Shown here: positions 35,382 to 43,657 of the stretch, one piece after another
How the letters are laid out: each line of letters opens with the position of its first letter
Numbering within the stretch: the stretch's first letter is position 1
Assembly: GCF_013423485.1 (NCBI RefSeq)
Contig: NZ_JABFFR010000027.1
Span: 1 to 64,000, forward strand
Direction: 5' to 3'
From: Azospirillum oleiclasticum
Lineage (GTDB): Bacteria > Pseudomonadota > Alphaproteobacteria > Azospirillales > Azospirillaceae
DNA length: 64,000 bases
The notes under the pieces: generated by a model
The model's database searches: none
Told to the model about the DNA's origin: nothing
The model's input: the letters and a program-made list of their open reading frames with translations, nothing else
Program-made: the position numbers and the translations under genes

Positions 35382-36704
35382 ATGACGACCGACCGCATTT
35401 CCATCGCGCTGGCCCAGCTCGATTGCGCCGAGGGCGCCGTCACCGCCAACCTCGACCGCGTGCGCACCGCCCGCGCCGAGGCCGCGGCGCGCGGGGCCGA
35501 CCTCGTGCTCTGCCCGGAATGGACGGCGTCCGGCCCGCCGCCCGATGGCGGCTTCGCCCCCGCTTTGCTCGACGCGGTCGAGGAGGGTGTACGCGCGCTC
35601 GCGGCGGAGACGGCGGACGGCGGCCCGGCCCTGCTGATCGGCGCCCCCTGGCGGCAAGACGGGCGCACGCACGGCGGCCTCGTCCTGCTGGACGGCGGTG
35701 CGGTCGCCACCCTGCGCTTCCGCCACCACCGGCCGGAGGGTGCCCCCTTTGTCGCCGGGCCGGTGCCGGGGCCGATGAGCGTACGCGGCGTACGGCTGGG
35801 CGTCATGGCCGGCGCCGATCTGGAATCCCTCGACGTGGCGGAGACGCTGGCCGAGAGCGGCGCCGAGATCCTGGCCGTGCTGGACGCCGAGCCCTTCGCG
35901 CCCGGCGGCCATGACCGCCGCGTGCAGGCCGCGGTGGTGCGGGTGATCGAGTGCGGGTTGCCGCTGGTCCGCGTCAACCCGGCGGGCGGGCAGGGCCGAC
36001 GGGTGTTCGAGGGCGCCTCCTTCGCCATCGGCGCCGACCGCTCGCTGCGCGTCCAGGCCACTGCCTTCGAGGAGCATCTGGTCCTGACCCGCTGGGAGCG
36101 GGACGACGACGCGTGGATCTGCGCCGAGGGCGAACGCATCGCCCCGACGGAAGGGGCGGAGGCGCTGTACCGTGCGCTGACCCTGCGGCTGGCCGGCCAC
36201 GCCAACAAGAACGGCTTCGCCGGTGCGGTCGTGCCGCTGAATGGCGGGTTGGACGGCGCGCTGTCCGCCGCCCTGGCGGTGGACGCGCTGGGGGCGGAGC
36301 GGGTGCGCGTTCTGCTGCTGCCGGGTCCCGACAGCGCGGCGGATCGCCTGGACGACGCGGTGGAGACGGCGGAGCTGCTGGGCTGCCGCTGCGATCGCGT
36401 CGCCATCGAGCCGGCGCTGCGTGCCTTCGACAGCATGCTGGCCCCGATCATCGCTGGCGGGGATGCGGACGCGCTGGACACCGGCCTTCGGGCGCGGGTG
36501 CGCGCGGTGACACTCGCCACCCTGGCCGAGGGCATGGCCGCCCTGGCCGTCACACCCGCCGACCCGCCGCCGGGCGGCTTCGCGGCGTTCGCCGGGGTGG
36601 ACGCGGCGGCGGTGCGGGATCTCGTGCGCTGGCGCAACGCCCACAGCGCGCCGGGGCTGCGCGGGCCGGCCGGGCGGGTGGTGCCGGCCAGGGTTGGCGG
36701 ATAG
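35382..36704 (+). CDS. Degenerate glutamine-dependent NAD synthetase (NadE-like) without catalytic residues
   Basis: A 440-residue protein with the two-domain plan of NadE: a nitrilase-type amidase (about 1-250) and an N-type ATP pyrophosphatase (about 265-400). Fold-level matches include VRVNPAGGQGRRVFEGASF and NKNGFAGAVVPLNGGLDGAL. The amidase triad is broken: Glu46 (CPEWTASG) remains, but no Lys is present near residues 111-119 and the Cys position in GVMAGAD (140-146) is Gly. The ATP loop SGG(I/L)DS reads NGGLDGA (288-294), and the later GNKSE segment is absent. Shorter than usual (about 540+). Probably not a NAD synthetase; perhaps a regulator or decaying paralogue. Confidence 0.75.
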   Translation: MTTDRISIALAQLDCAEGAVTANLDRVRTARAEAAARGADLVLCPEWTASGPPPDGGFAPALLDAVEEGVRALAAETADGGPALLIGAPWRQDGRTHGGLVLLDGGAVATLRFRHHRPEGAPFVAGPVPGPMSVRGVRLGVMAGADLESLDVAETLAESGAEILAVLDAEPFAPGGHDRRVQAAVVRVIECGLPLVRVNPAGGQGRRVFEGASFAIGADRSLRVQATAFEEHLVLTRWERDDDAWICAEGERIAPTEGAEALYRALTLRLAGHANKNGFAGAVVPLNGGLDGALSAALAVDALGAERVRVLLLPGPDSAADRLDDAVETAELLGCRCDRVAIEPALRAFDSMLAPIIAGGDADALDTGLRARVRAVTLATLAEGMAALAVTPADPPPGGFAAFAGVDAAAVRDLVRWRNAHSAPGLRGPAGRVVPARVGG

Positions 36705-36751
36705 GCGGGAGCGGGTGAGTGGTCGCGCAGCGCCCCCCTCCCGACCTCCCC

Positions 36752-36793
36752 CCGCTGGGCCGGGGAGGAGAAAAGTCCTCCCCGGCCCAGCGG
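36752..36793. repeat. Perfect 18-bp inverted repeat
   Basis: CCGCTGGGCCGGGGAGGA (36752-36769) and its exact complement (36776-36793) flank the loop GAAAAG. It lies 48 bases past the NadE-like stop and would form a very stable RNA hairpin, probably ending that transcript, though without a U-run. Confidence 0.7.
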
Positions 36794-36982
36794 CTACGGC
36801 ATGCACAGTTCTGGCGATGCCGAGTGACCGACCCTCCCTCGCCCCCGGCGGGGGAGGGTGGCGTCCGAAGTACGCCGGGTGGGGGCTGGGTCTTGCACGA
36901 ATCCAGCGCCCATCCGTTGCAGAACTGGGGCGACGGCTTTATCGAGAACACCTAGCCCCCACCCTCCCAGCCTTCGGCCGGG

Positions 36983-37015
36983 CCCCTCCCTCAACCGCCG
37001 GAGGCGAGGGAGGGG
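36983..37015. repeat. 10-bp inverted repeat near the ipdC end
   Basis: CCCCTCCCTC (36983-36992) and GAGGGAGGGG (37006-37015) form a perfect stem with a 13-base loop; TAGTTTT follows on the plus strand. It may act as terminator for plus-strand transcripts and, from the other side, limit ipdC read-through. Confidence 0.5.
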
Positions 37016-37097
37016 TAGTTTTGCCGCGCTTGGATCGATCTGTGCATGCCGTAGCGCCCGGCGGGGGAGGGTTTGGGTGGGGGGCCTCCGCATCACC

Positions 37098-38729
37098 TCA
37101 TCCCCCCGGCTGCGGCGTGTGCGTGCGTTTCGTTCCGGCCACGAAACGGGCGAGCGTGTCGGACAGGACGCCGCGCGGGATCATCGCCTCGATGAGCTGG
37201 AAGCGGCCGCGGGTGGCGTGTGCCTTCGCCAAGGCGTCGCGCAGCGCGCCCCGCGTGGTCACCCGCACCCCGTCGCCGCCCATCGCCGCGGCCATCTCGG
37301 CGAAGCGCCAATCGTCTAGATCGTTGAAGCCGCTTTCCGGTTGGAAGGTGCGCAGCATCTCCCAACTGGTGTTGTTGAAGACCACGACGATGGGGTCGAG
37401 CCCCAGCTTCCGGCAATTGCCCAGCTCCCACCCCGTCATCTGGAAGGCGCCGTCGCCCACCACGATCAGCATGCGCCGCCCGGTCACCGCCTGCGCCCCC
37501 ATCCCGGCCGGCACGCCGAAGCCCATGCCGGCGTAGACGCCGGGGGCCATCAGCCCGTCGTCCAGCATGTCCATGGCGGTGAACAGGCAATCGCCGATGT
37601 CCGAGGCGATGGGCATCGGCCCGCTCATGCGGGCGAGGTCGTTGACCGCGCGGGCGATGTCCATGGGGTGGATGGGGCCGTCGTCGGGGTTCAGCCCGGT
37701 CGGCGCCTCCTGCCCGCGGTTGGTCCCGGTGCGGGTCGAGACCGGCAGCCGGGCGAGCAGCGCGTCGACCAGCCGGTCCAGCGGAATATCGGCGTAGCTG
37801 TGGTAACCCAGCGTGACCCGGCGGTCGGCCGCGTGGATGCTGCGGCGCATGTCGATCTTCTCCTTGGAGATGGAGAAGTTGGTGTCGCAGAGGATGGCCC
37901 CCAGCATGAACAGCCCGTCGGACTCCTCCACCAGCCGGGTGATCTCCGGATCGCCGGCCACGCCGAGATAGGTGCCGAGCGGCGGGGTGGGTGCGGCCGA
38001 CAGCAGCCCGCGCCCCATGAAGGTGGTCACCACCGGCACGCCCAGCCGCTGGGCCAGTTCCGCCACCTTGCTCTCAAGCCCATGGCGCCGCACCTCCGCG
38101 CAGACCATCAGCACGGGGGCCTTGGCGGCCTTCAGGCGGGCCAGCACCTCCTCGGCCGCCGCGGCGACGGCGGCGTCGTCCACCGCCAGCACGGGATCGG
38201 CCCCGACCGCCGACACCTCCGCCGACACCATGTCGCGCGGAAGCTCCAGATAGACCGGCTGCGACCACGCCTTGCAGGCGCCCAGCACGCGCGCGATCTC
38301 CGCCGGTGCGGTCGCCGGATCGTCCAGCCGGGCCTGGGCGCAGGTGATCTCCTGATAGATGCGGAACTGGCTGTCCAGCGTCTTGCCCTGATGATGGATC
38401 ATCAGGCCCGACGCCCCCTCGTGCCGCCCCGGCGCGCCGGAGACGACCACCACCGGCGACTTCTCCACGAAGGCCGCGGCGATGGGGTTGACCATGTTCA
38501 GCGCCCCGGCGCCGTAGGTGACCGCCGCCACCCCCAGCGTTGACCCGATCCGCGCCGCCCCGTCCGCCGCGAAGCCCACCGCCGGCTCATGGCTGAGCGT
38601 GTGCAGCGGCAGGATTCTGGTTTCCTCCATCACCTTGAAAAACGGCAGCGCGAAATCCCCCGGAATCCCGAACACCGCCCCGGCCCCGCGCTCCTTCAGC
38701 GCGTGCAGCAACGCCTCCGCCAGTCTCAT
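37098..38729 (-). CDS. ipdC: Indole-3-pyruvate/phenylpyruvate decarboxylase
   Basis: A 543-residue thiamine-diphosphate enzyme closely resembling Azospirillum brasilense IpdC, the key step of the indole-3-pyruvate route to auxin (IAA) and of phenylacetate formation. Seen: the cofactor-activating Glu48 in LSHEPAVGFAADGAAR, VTYGAGALNMVNP, VPVVTTFMGRGLL, the ThDP/Mg motif VVGDGAFQMTGWELGN and IVVVFNNTSWEMLRTFQPES. The C-terminus MIPRGVLSDTLARFV is as in the Azospirillum enzyme. Acetolactate-synthase-like family members are excluded by these segments. The upstream gap is only 118 bases; the A. brasilense gene is auxin-inducible, but I could not identify its response element here. Confidence 0.92.
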   Translation of the reverse strand: MRLAEALLHALKERGAGAVFGIPGDFALPFFKVMEETRILPLHTLSHEPAVGFAADGAARIGSTLGVAAVTYGAGALNMVNPIAAAFVEKSPVVVVSGAPGRHEGASGLMIHHQGKTLDSQFRIYQEITCAQARLDDPATAPAEIARVLGACKAWSQPVYLELPRDMVSAEVSAVGADPVLAVDDAAVAAAAEEVLARLKAAKAPVLMVCAEVRRHGLESKVAELAQRLGVPVVTTFMGRGLLSAAPTPPLGTYLGVAGDPEITRLVEESDGLFMLGAILCDTNFSISKEKIDMRRSIHAADRRVTLGYHSYADIPLDRLVDALLARLPVSTRTGTNRGQEAPTGLNPDDGPIHPMDIARAVNDLARMSGPMPIASDIGDCLFTAMDMLDDGLMAPGVYAGMGFGVPAGMGAQAVTGRRMLIVVGDGAFQMTGWELGNCRKLGLDPIVVVFNNTSWEMLRTFQPESGFNDLDDWRFAEMAAAMGGDGVRVTTRGALRDALAKAHATRGRFQLIEAMIPRGVLSDTLARFVAGTKRTHTPQPGG

Positions 38730-38847
38730 GACCGTCTTCCCTGTCGTTCGTGGCCCTTGCGGCCTCCCTGACCGGAAGATGGCGCGTTCGGACGACGGAC
38801 GCCAGCGTGCGTCGGCGGCCCGAATCGGTTGCCGCCCCGGCCGGGGC

Positions 38848-40188
38848 TCATCGCATGGCGAAGAGTTCCTGATGGAAGCGCTGGTCCACTGGCATGCCGC
38901 GCACCGCCAAGTCCCGCCGCAGCGCCTGCCCGAAGCCCGCCGGGCCGCAGAACCAGACGCTGGTGTCACGCCATTCCGGAACCGTCTTGCGGATCCGCTC
39001 CCCGTCCAGGCGGCCGTCGCGGCCATCGACGAGGACATGCAGGCGCACGCCCGCCGCCGCCGCGTCAGCCGTGAGCCTGGCGATCGCTTCCTCGTCGTAG
39101 TCGCGGGTCGTGTGGAAGAAATCGACGGTCTGCGGCAACCGCCCAGGGTCCGCCGCCAAGTGCTTCATGCGGGCGATGAAGGGCGTCACGCCAATGCCGC
39201 CGCCCACCCAGATCTGGTGCGCGCAGGTGTCGTCGAAGGTGAAGCAGCCGTATGGGCCTTCGACCATCACCGCCTGACCGACCCGCAGCTTCTCCCGCAG
39301 GCATCGGGTGTGGTCACCCAGTTCCTTGACCACGAACGTGATGTGGCGGTCGGTGTCGTTCCAGGCGGAGGCGATGGTGTAGGGATGGGCTCCCTCCGCG
39401 ACGTCCGAGGTGACGAAGGCGAACTGGCCCGCCTTGTGCCCCGGCCAGCCCCGCGGCACCTCGATCGTCACTTTGAGCGCGTGCACGCCGGGATAGTAAT
39501 GGAAGGCGCTGATCGTGCCCGGAACCCGCCGGTCGGCGGCGACGCGGCGCAACAGCACCACGATGGCTGCCCAGGTGCCTCCGGCGAGCAACAGCGCCGT
39601 CACCCAGCCGATCGGCGTGCTCCAGTAGGCGAACTTGATCAGCACGACGGTATGGAGCACCAGCACCAGGTAGGCCACCGCCAGCAGGCGGTGCGTCTTG
39701 ATGAACAGCCGGTAGGGAAAGCGATTGAGCAGCGCCAGCGCGACCAGCAGCACGGCTGCGTAAAAGGCCCACTCGCCGACCCATTCGGCGATGCCGCGCA
39801 GGCTCTGGAACTGCTGCTCGACGAGGTTCTCCAGGACGGGCCGCGGCCCCCGTTGCGGCCGGTCCAGCCACCCCCATCCAACCGCCCATTTCGTTCCCTG
39901 CGCCCAGAGCCAATGGATGATTGCGAAGACGAGGAAGGCGATGCCCAGCCACTTGTGCAGGCGGTACATCTTGTCCAGACCCCCGAACCACGCCTCGGGC
40001 CAGCGGGGGCGCAGCGCCAGGATCATCCCCACGCTCATGCAGCCCATGGCGATCAGGCCGCTGTATTGGACCATGTTGGCGCGGAATGGAAAATAGCCGG
40101 TCCATGGGAACACCGGGGACTCGGCCGTGAGCCACAGCAGGGTCAGCAGCGCCAGCAGTCCCCACAAGGAAATCCTGATCGTCCGCAT
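38848..40188 (-). CDS. Ferric-reductase-like transmembrane flavoprotein
   Basis: A 446-residue protein. The N-terminal half has about six membrane helices with paired histidines for heme (MYRLHKWLGIAFLVFAIIHWLW and FIKTHRLLAVAYLVLVLHTVV). The C-terminal half is a ferredoxin-NADP-reductase module: FAD site HPYTIASAWND, glycine-rich WVGGGIGVTPFIARM for NAD(P)H, and VWFCGPAGFGQALRRDL at the end. It resembles FRE/NOX-type reductases moving electrons from NAD(P)H across the membrane to ferric iron or oxygen. The ATG at 40188 is chosen over the upstream open frame. It lies directly upstream of ipdC on the same strand. Confidence 0.87.
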   Translation of the reverse strand: MRTIRISLWGLLALLTLLWLTAESPVFPWTGYFPFRANMVQYSGLIAMGCMSVGMILALRPRWPEAWFGGLDKMYRLHKWLGIAFLVFAIIHWLWAQGTKWAVGWGWLDRPQRGPRPVLENLVEQQFQSLRGIAEWVGEWAFYAAVLLVALALLNRFPYRLFIKTHRLLAVAYLVLVLHTVVLIKFAYWSTPIGWVTALLLAGGTWAAIVVLLRRVAADRRVPGTISAFHYYPGVHALKVTIEVPRGWPGHKAGQFAFVTSDVAEGAHPYTIASAWNDTDRHITFVVKELGDHTRCLREKLRVGQAVMVEGPYGCFTFDDTCAHQIWVGGGIGVTPFIARMKHLAADPGRLPQTVDFFHTTRDYDEEAIARLTADAAAAGVRLHVLVDGRDGRLDGERIRKTVPEWRDTSVWFCGPAGFGQALRRDLAVRGMPVDQRFHQELFAMR

Positions 40189-40369
40189 GGCGACCTTCTC
40201 CGTGCTGCGCCGCCGATGAAGCGGTCCCGTATGAACTCCGTTCCGGACGGGGCGGTGGGCAAGCTGATCGCCGGGCCGGTGTGAGGTCGATCGGGTCGTC
40301 CGCGGGCGCAATTCAGCGATCACCATCGCCGCAACGAATCACGTCCCTGGAAAAAAATCGTCTCGCCCC

Positions 40370-40396
40370 TGTCGATTTCCATGGGGCAACTTCGTC
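40370..40396 (+). promoter_or_regulatory. ECF42-type promoter in front of the DGPF gene
   Basis: TGTCGA (40370-40375), a 17-base spacer, then CGTC (40393-40396), ending 50 bases before the DGPF gene. This matches the -35 TGTCGA and -10 CG(A/T)C motif reported for ECF42 sigma factors. The ECF42-type sigma gene is the next gene downstream. Confidence 0.6.
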
Positions 40397-40446
40397 GCAG
40401 GGACAGGGAGGCCGATGGGGTCTCCGTTACAGGAAGGGATTGGACC

Positions 40447-40875
40447 ATGCGAGTGATGGTGTTCGTGAAGGCGACGGCTGACAGCGAGGCCGGTGTCATG
40501 CCCTCCACCGAGCTGCTGATCGAGATGGGGAAGTTCAACGAGGAGCTGATCAAAGCCGGGGTGATGCTGGCCGGGGACGGGCTGAAGCCGACGAGGCAGG
40601 CCAAGCGGGTGGCCTTCGACGGGGCGTCGCGCACCGTCATCGACGGGCCCTTCGCCGAGACGCGCGAGCTGGTCGCCGGCTACTGGATGTGGGAGGTGAA
40701 GGACATGGACGAGGCGGTGGAATGGGTGAAGCGCTGCCCGAACCCCATGCCCGGCCCCAGCGAGATCGAGATCCGTCCCCTCTATGAAATGTCCGATTTC
40801 GCCGAGATCATGACGCCGGAGGCCGAGGCCCTGCATGGCGGCAACGCCGCCGCGATGGGGCGGGCGGACGGGTAG
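40447..40875 (+). CDS. DGPF-domain (YCII-related) protein
   Basis: A 142-residue protein with the name-giving DGPF motif in TVIDGPFAETRELVAGYW. The beginning MRVMVFVKATADSEAG and EWVKRCPNPMPGPSEIEIRPLYE are typical. DGPF proteins are the conserved genomic partners and targets of ECF42 sigma factors; their biochemical role is unsettled. The ribosome site AGGAAGG precedes the ATG. The sigma gene follows after 63 bases and an ECF42-type promoter lies upstream, so the pair is probably self-regulated. Confidence 0.9.
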   Translation: MRVMVFVKATADSEAGVMPSTELLIEMGKFNEELIKAGVMLAGDGLKPTRQAKRVAFDGASRTVIDGPFAETRELVAGYWMWEVKDMDEAVEWVKRCPNPMPGPSEIEIRPLYEMSDFAEIMTPEAEALHGGNAAAMGRADG

Positions 40876-40938
40876 GGGAGGGCCGGCCGTCGCCGCCGCG
40901 GCTTGCCAGGGCGGGGGCTGAGTCCCTAACCTGGGGCC

Positions 40939-42225
40939 GTGGCGGCGACGGACACTCACACGGACACTCACCCGGACACCCACCGGGCCATCGAGACGGT
41001 CTTCCGGATCGAGCGGGCCCGGCTCATCGGCGGGCTGGCGCGGCTGCTGCGCGACGTCGGGCTGGCGGAGGAGCTGGCGCAGGACGCGCTGGTCGCAGCA
41101 CTTGAGGACTGGCCGCGCGGTGGGGTGCCGCGCAACCCCGGCGCCTGGCTGATGGCGGCGGCCAAGCGCCGCGCCATCGACCGGCTGCGCCGTGACGCCA
41201 TGCTGGAGCGCAAGCACGCCGAGATCGGCCGCGACCTGGAGGACGGGCGGGGCGACGCCGCGGCGCGGATCGAGGCGGCGCTGGACGACGATCTGGGCGA
41301 CGAACTGCTGGGGCTGATCTTCGCCGCCTGCCACCCCGTGCTGTCGCGCGAGGCGCGGGTGGCGCTGACTCTGCGGCTGGTCGGCGGGCTGACCACCGAC
41401 GAGATCGCCCGCGCCTTCCTGGCGGCGGAGCCCACCATCGCGCAGCGCATCGTCCGCGCGAAGAAGACGCTGGGCGGGGCGGGGATCGCCTTCGCGGTGC
41501 CGCGCGGGGCGGAGCGGATGCCGCGGCTCGCCTCCGTCCTGGAGGTCATCTATCTGATCTTTACCGAGGGCTACGCCGCCACGGCGGGGGAGGATCTGAC
41601 CCGCCCCGACCTCTGCGCCGAGGCGCGGCGGCTTGGCCGCATCCTCGCCGGCGCCCTGCCGGAGGAGCCGGAGGTGTTCGGGCTGCTCGCCCTGATGGAG
41701 CTCCAGGCTTCGCGGCTGGCGGCGCGGGTGGGGGCCGACGGGGTGCCGGTGGCGCTGCCCGACCAGGACCGCGGGCGCTGGGACTGGTCGATGATCCGCC
41801 GCGGCCTCGACGCGCTGACGCGGGCGGAGGCTCTGGGCGGGGCGGAGGGGGCGTACGCGCTCCAGGCCGCACTCGCCGCCTGCCACGCCCGCGCGCGGCG
41901 GGCGGAGGACACGGACTGGGCGCGGATCGCCGGGCTGTACGACCGGCTGGCGGTGGTGATGCCGTCGCCGGTGGTGGAGCTGAACCGCGCGGTGGCGCAC
42001 AGCATGGCCTTCGGACCGGAGGTCGGGCTGGCGCTGCTGGCACCTCTGGAGGAGGAGCCGGTGCTGCGCGGCTACGCCCCGCTGCCGGCGGCCAAGGGGG
42101 ATTTCCTGCTGCGCGCCGGGCGGGCGGATGAGGCTCGAGCGGCCTTCGAGCGCGCGGCGGAGCTCAGCCGCAACGGGCCGGAGCGGGCCTTCCTGCTGGC
42201 GCGTGCGGCGGCCTGCGGCGGGTGA
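40939..42225 (+). CDS. ECF42-group RNA polymerase sigma factor with C-terminal extension
   Basis: A 428-residue sigma factor, about twice the usual ECF size. Sigma-2 covers about residues 15-90 (GGLARLLRDVGLAEELAQDA, PGAWLMAAAKRRAIDRLRR); sigma-4 about 115-170 (LTLRLVGGLTTDEIARAFL). The rest is the long helical, TPR-like extension that defines ECF42 (VVELNRAVAHSMAFGPEVGL and DFLLRAGRADEARAAFERA). In Streptomyces this extension is required for activity, and no anti-sigma factor is used. None is seen here either. Translation starts at GTG 40939. The likely target is the DGPF gene just upstream. Confidence 0.92.
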   Translation: MAATDTHTDTHPDTHRAIETVFRIERARLIGGLARLLRDVGLAEELAQDALVAALEDWPRGGVPRNPGAWLMAAAKRRAIDRLRRDAMLERKHAEIGRDLEDGRGDAAARIEAALDDDLGDELLGLIFAACHPVLSREARVALTLRLVGGLTTDEIARAFLAAEPTIAQRIVRAKKTLGGAGIAFAVPRGAERMPRLASVLEVIYLIFTEGYAATAGEDLTRPDLCAEARRLGRILAGALPEEPEVFGLLALMELQASRLAARVGADGVPVALPDQDRGRWDWSMIRRGLDALTRAEALGGAEGAYALQAALAACHARARRAEDTDWARIAGLYDRLAVVMPSPVVELNRAVAHSMAFGPEVGLALLAPLEEEPVLRGYAPLPAAKGDFLLRAGRADEARAAFERAAELSRNGPERAFLLARAAACGG

Positions 42226-42297
42226 GCGCGGGGGTTCACGGGCGGCGGCCCGCGTGCTATCGCTGCCGGCCCCAGCCACCAGCCCCGTGCCGCCGCC

Positions 42298-43641
42298 ATG
42301 TCCGTCGCCGTCCGTTTCGCGCCGTCCCCCACCGGGTTGCTGCATGTGGGAAACCTGCGGCTGGCGCTGGTCAACTGGCTGTTCGCGCGCAACGCCGGCG
42401 GGTCCTTCCTGCTGCGCCTGGACGACACCGACGAGGAGCGGTCGCGGCCGGAATACGCCGAGGCCATCGAGCGCGACCTTGCCTGGATGGGCCTGACCTG
42501 GGACCGCTTCGCGCGGGAGAGCGACCGCTACGGCCGGTACGACGAGGCGGCGGCGATGCTGCGCGCGGCCGGGCGGCTCTACCCCTGCTACGAGACGGCG
42601 GAGGAGCTGGGGCTGCGGCGCGCCAGCCAGGTGTCGCAGGGGCGCCCGCCGCTCTACGACCGCGCCGCCCTGCGCCTGACCGACGCCGACCGCGCGCGGC
42701 TGGAGGTGGAGGGGCGGCGGCCCCACTGGCGCTTCCTGCTGGAGCACCGGCCGGTGGAGTGGGACGATCTGGTGCGCGGGCACCAGCGCTTCGCCGGGGC
42801 CGACCTGTCCGACCCCGTGCTGATCCGCGAGGACGGGCGGCCGCTCTACACGCTGACCAGCGTGGTGGACGACGCCGACTTCGCGATCAGCCACGTTATC
42901 CGCGGCGAGGACCATGTCGCCAACACCGCCGTGCAGATCCAGATCTGGCAGGCGCTGGGAGCCGACGTGCCGGGCTTCGCCCATCTGCCGCTGCTGACCG
43001 ACGCGGGCGGGCAGGGGCTGTCCAAACGGCTGGGGAGCCTGAGCATCGGCAGTTTGCGCGACGACGACGGGGTGGAGCCGATGGCGCTCGCCAGCCTGCT
43101 CGCCAAGCTCGGCACGTCCGACGCCATCGAGCCGCGGGCGACGCTGGACGCGCTGGTGGCGGAGTTCGACATGGGCAAGGTGTCGCGCGCCACGCCGAAG
43201 TTCGATCCGGAGGATCTGAAGCGGCTGAACGCCAAGCTCCTGCACCTGACGCCCTTCGACGCGGTGCGCGGGCGGCTGGAGGCGATGGGGCTGGCCGGGG
43301 TGGATGCGGGGTTCTGGGAGGCCGTGCGGCCCAACCTCGCGCGGCTGTCGGAGGTCGCCGACTGGTGGGCGGTGACGCACGCGCCGGTGGCCCCGGTGGT
43401 GGAGGATGCGGGGTTCCTGGCCGAGGCGGCGGGGCTGCTGCCCGACGAGCCGTGGGACGCCGGCACCTGGGGCGCCTGGACCGCGGCGGTCAAGGCGCGC
43501 ACGGGCCGCAAGGGCAAGGAGCTGTTCCTGCCCCTGCGCAAGGCCTTGACCGGCCTGGAGCATGGACCGGAACTGAAGCTTCTGCTACCCCTGATCGGCC
43601 GGGCCCGCGCGCTGAAGCGGCTGGCCGGCGAAACCGCCTGA
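42298..43641 (+). CDS. gltX: Glutamyl-tRNA synthetase
   Basis: A 447-residue class I aminoacyl-tRNA synthetase. The nucleotide-binding HIGH-like motif is PTGLLHVGNLRLAL (about residues 11-24); VLIREDGRPLYTLTSVVDD and VIRGEDHVANTAVQ are family motifs; the KMSKS-equivalent is GLSKRLGSLS near residue 240. Alphaproteobacteria often have two GltX proteins; whether this one charges tRNA-Glu only or also tRNA-Gln cannot be read off. It is followed 16 bases later by cysS, an order also reported near ipdC in Azospirillum. Confidence 0.94.
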   Translation: MSVAVRFAPSPTGLLHVGNLRLALVNWLFARNAGGSFLLRLDDTDEERSRPEYAEAIERDLAWMGLTWDRFARESDRYGRYDEAAAMLRAAGRLYPCYETAEELGLRRASQVSQGRPPLYDRAALRLTDADRARLEVEGRRPHWRFLLEHRPVEWDDLVRGHQRFAGADLSDPVLIREDGRPLYTLTSVVDDADFAISHVIRGEDHVANTAVQIQIWQALGADVPGFAHLPLLTDAGGQGLSKRLGSLSIGSLRDDDGVEPMALASLLAKLGTSDAIEPRATLDALVAEFDMGKVSRATPKFDPEDLKRLNAKLLHLTPFDAVRGRLEAMGLAGVDAGFWEAVRPNLARLSEVADWWAVTHAPVAPVVEDAGFLAEAAGLLPDEPWDAGTWGAWTAAVKARTGRKGKELFLPLRKALTGLEHGPELKLLLPLIGRARALKRLAGETA

Positions 43642-43657
43642 TAAGGAGACCATTGTC

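Larger units (their letters stand above)
36705..37097. other. Intergenic region (393 bases) rich in long hairpins
   Basis: No gene is supported. The stretch is a patchwork of GC-rich inverted repeats between the convergent NadE-like gene and ipdC: 36752-36793, 36831-36858, a long-range GGGTGGGGGCT/AGCCCCCACCC pair (about 36877-36887 and 36954-36964) and 36983-37015. It resembles the dispersed intergenic palindromes of high-GC proteobacteria. Confidence 0.6.

Noticed and set aside
40945..40985. Short tandem repeat GACAC(T/C)CAC at the start of the ECF42 gene
   Set aside because: It encodes the DTHTDTHPDTH stretch of the sigma N-terminus; only three short units, no sign of a larger repeat.
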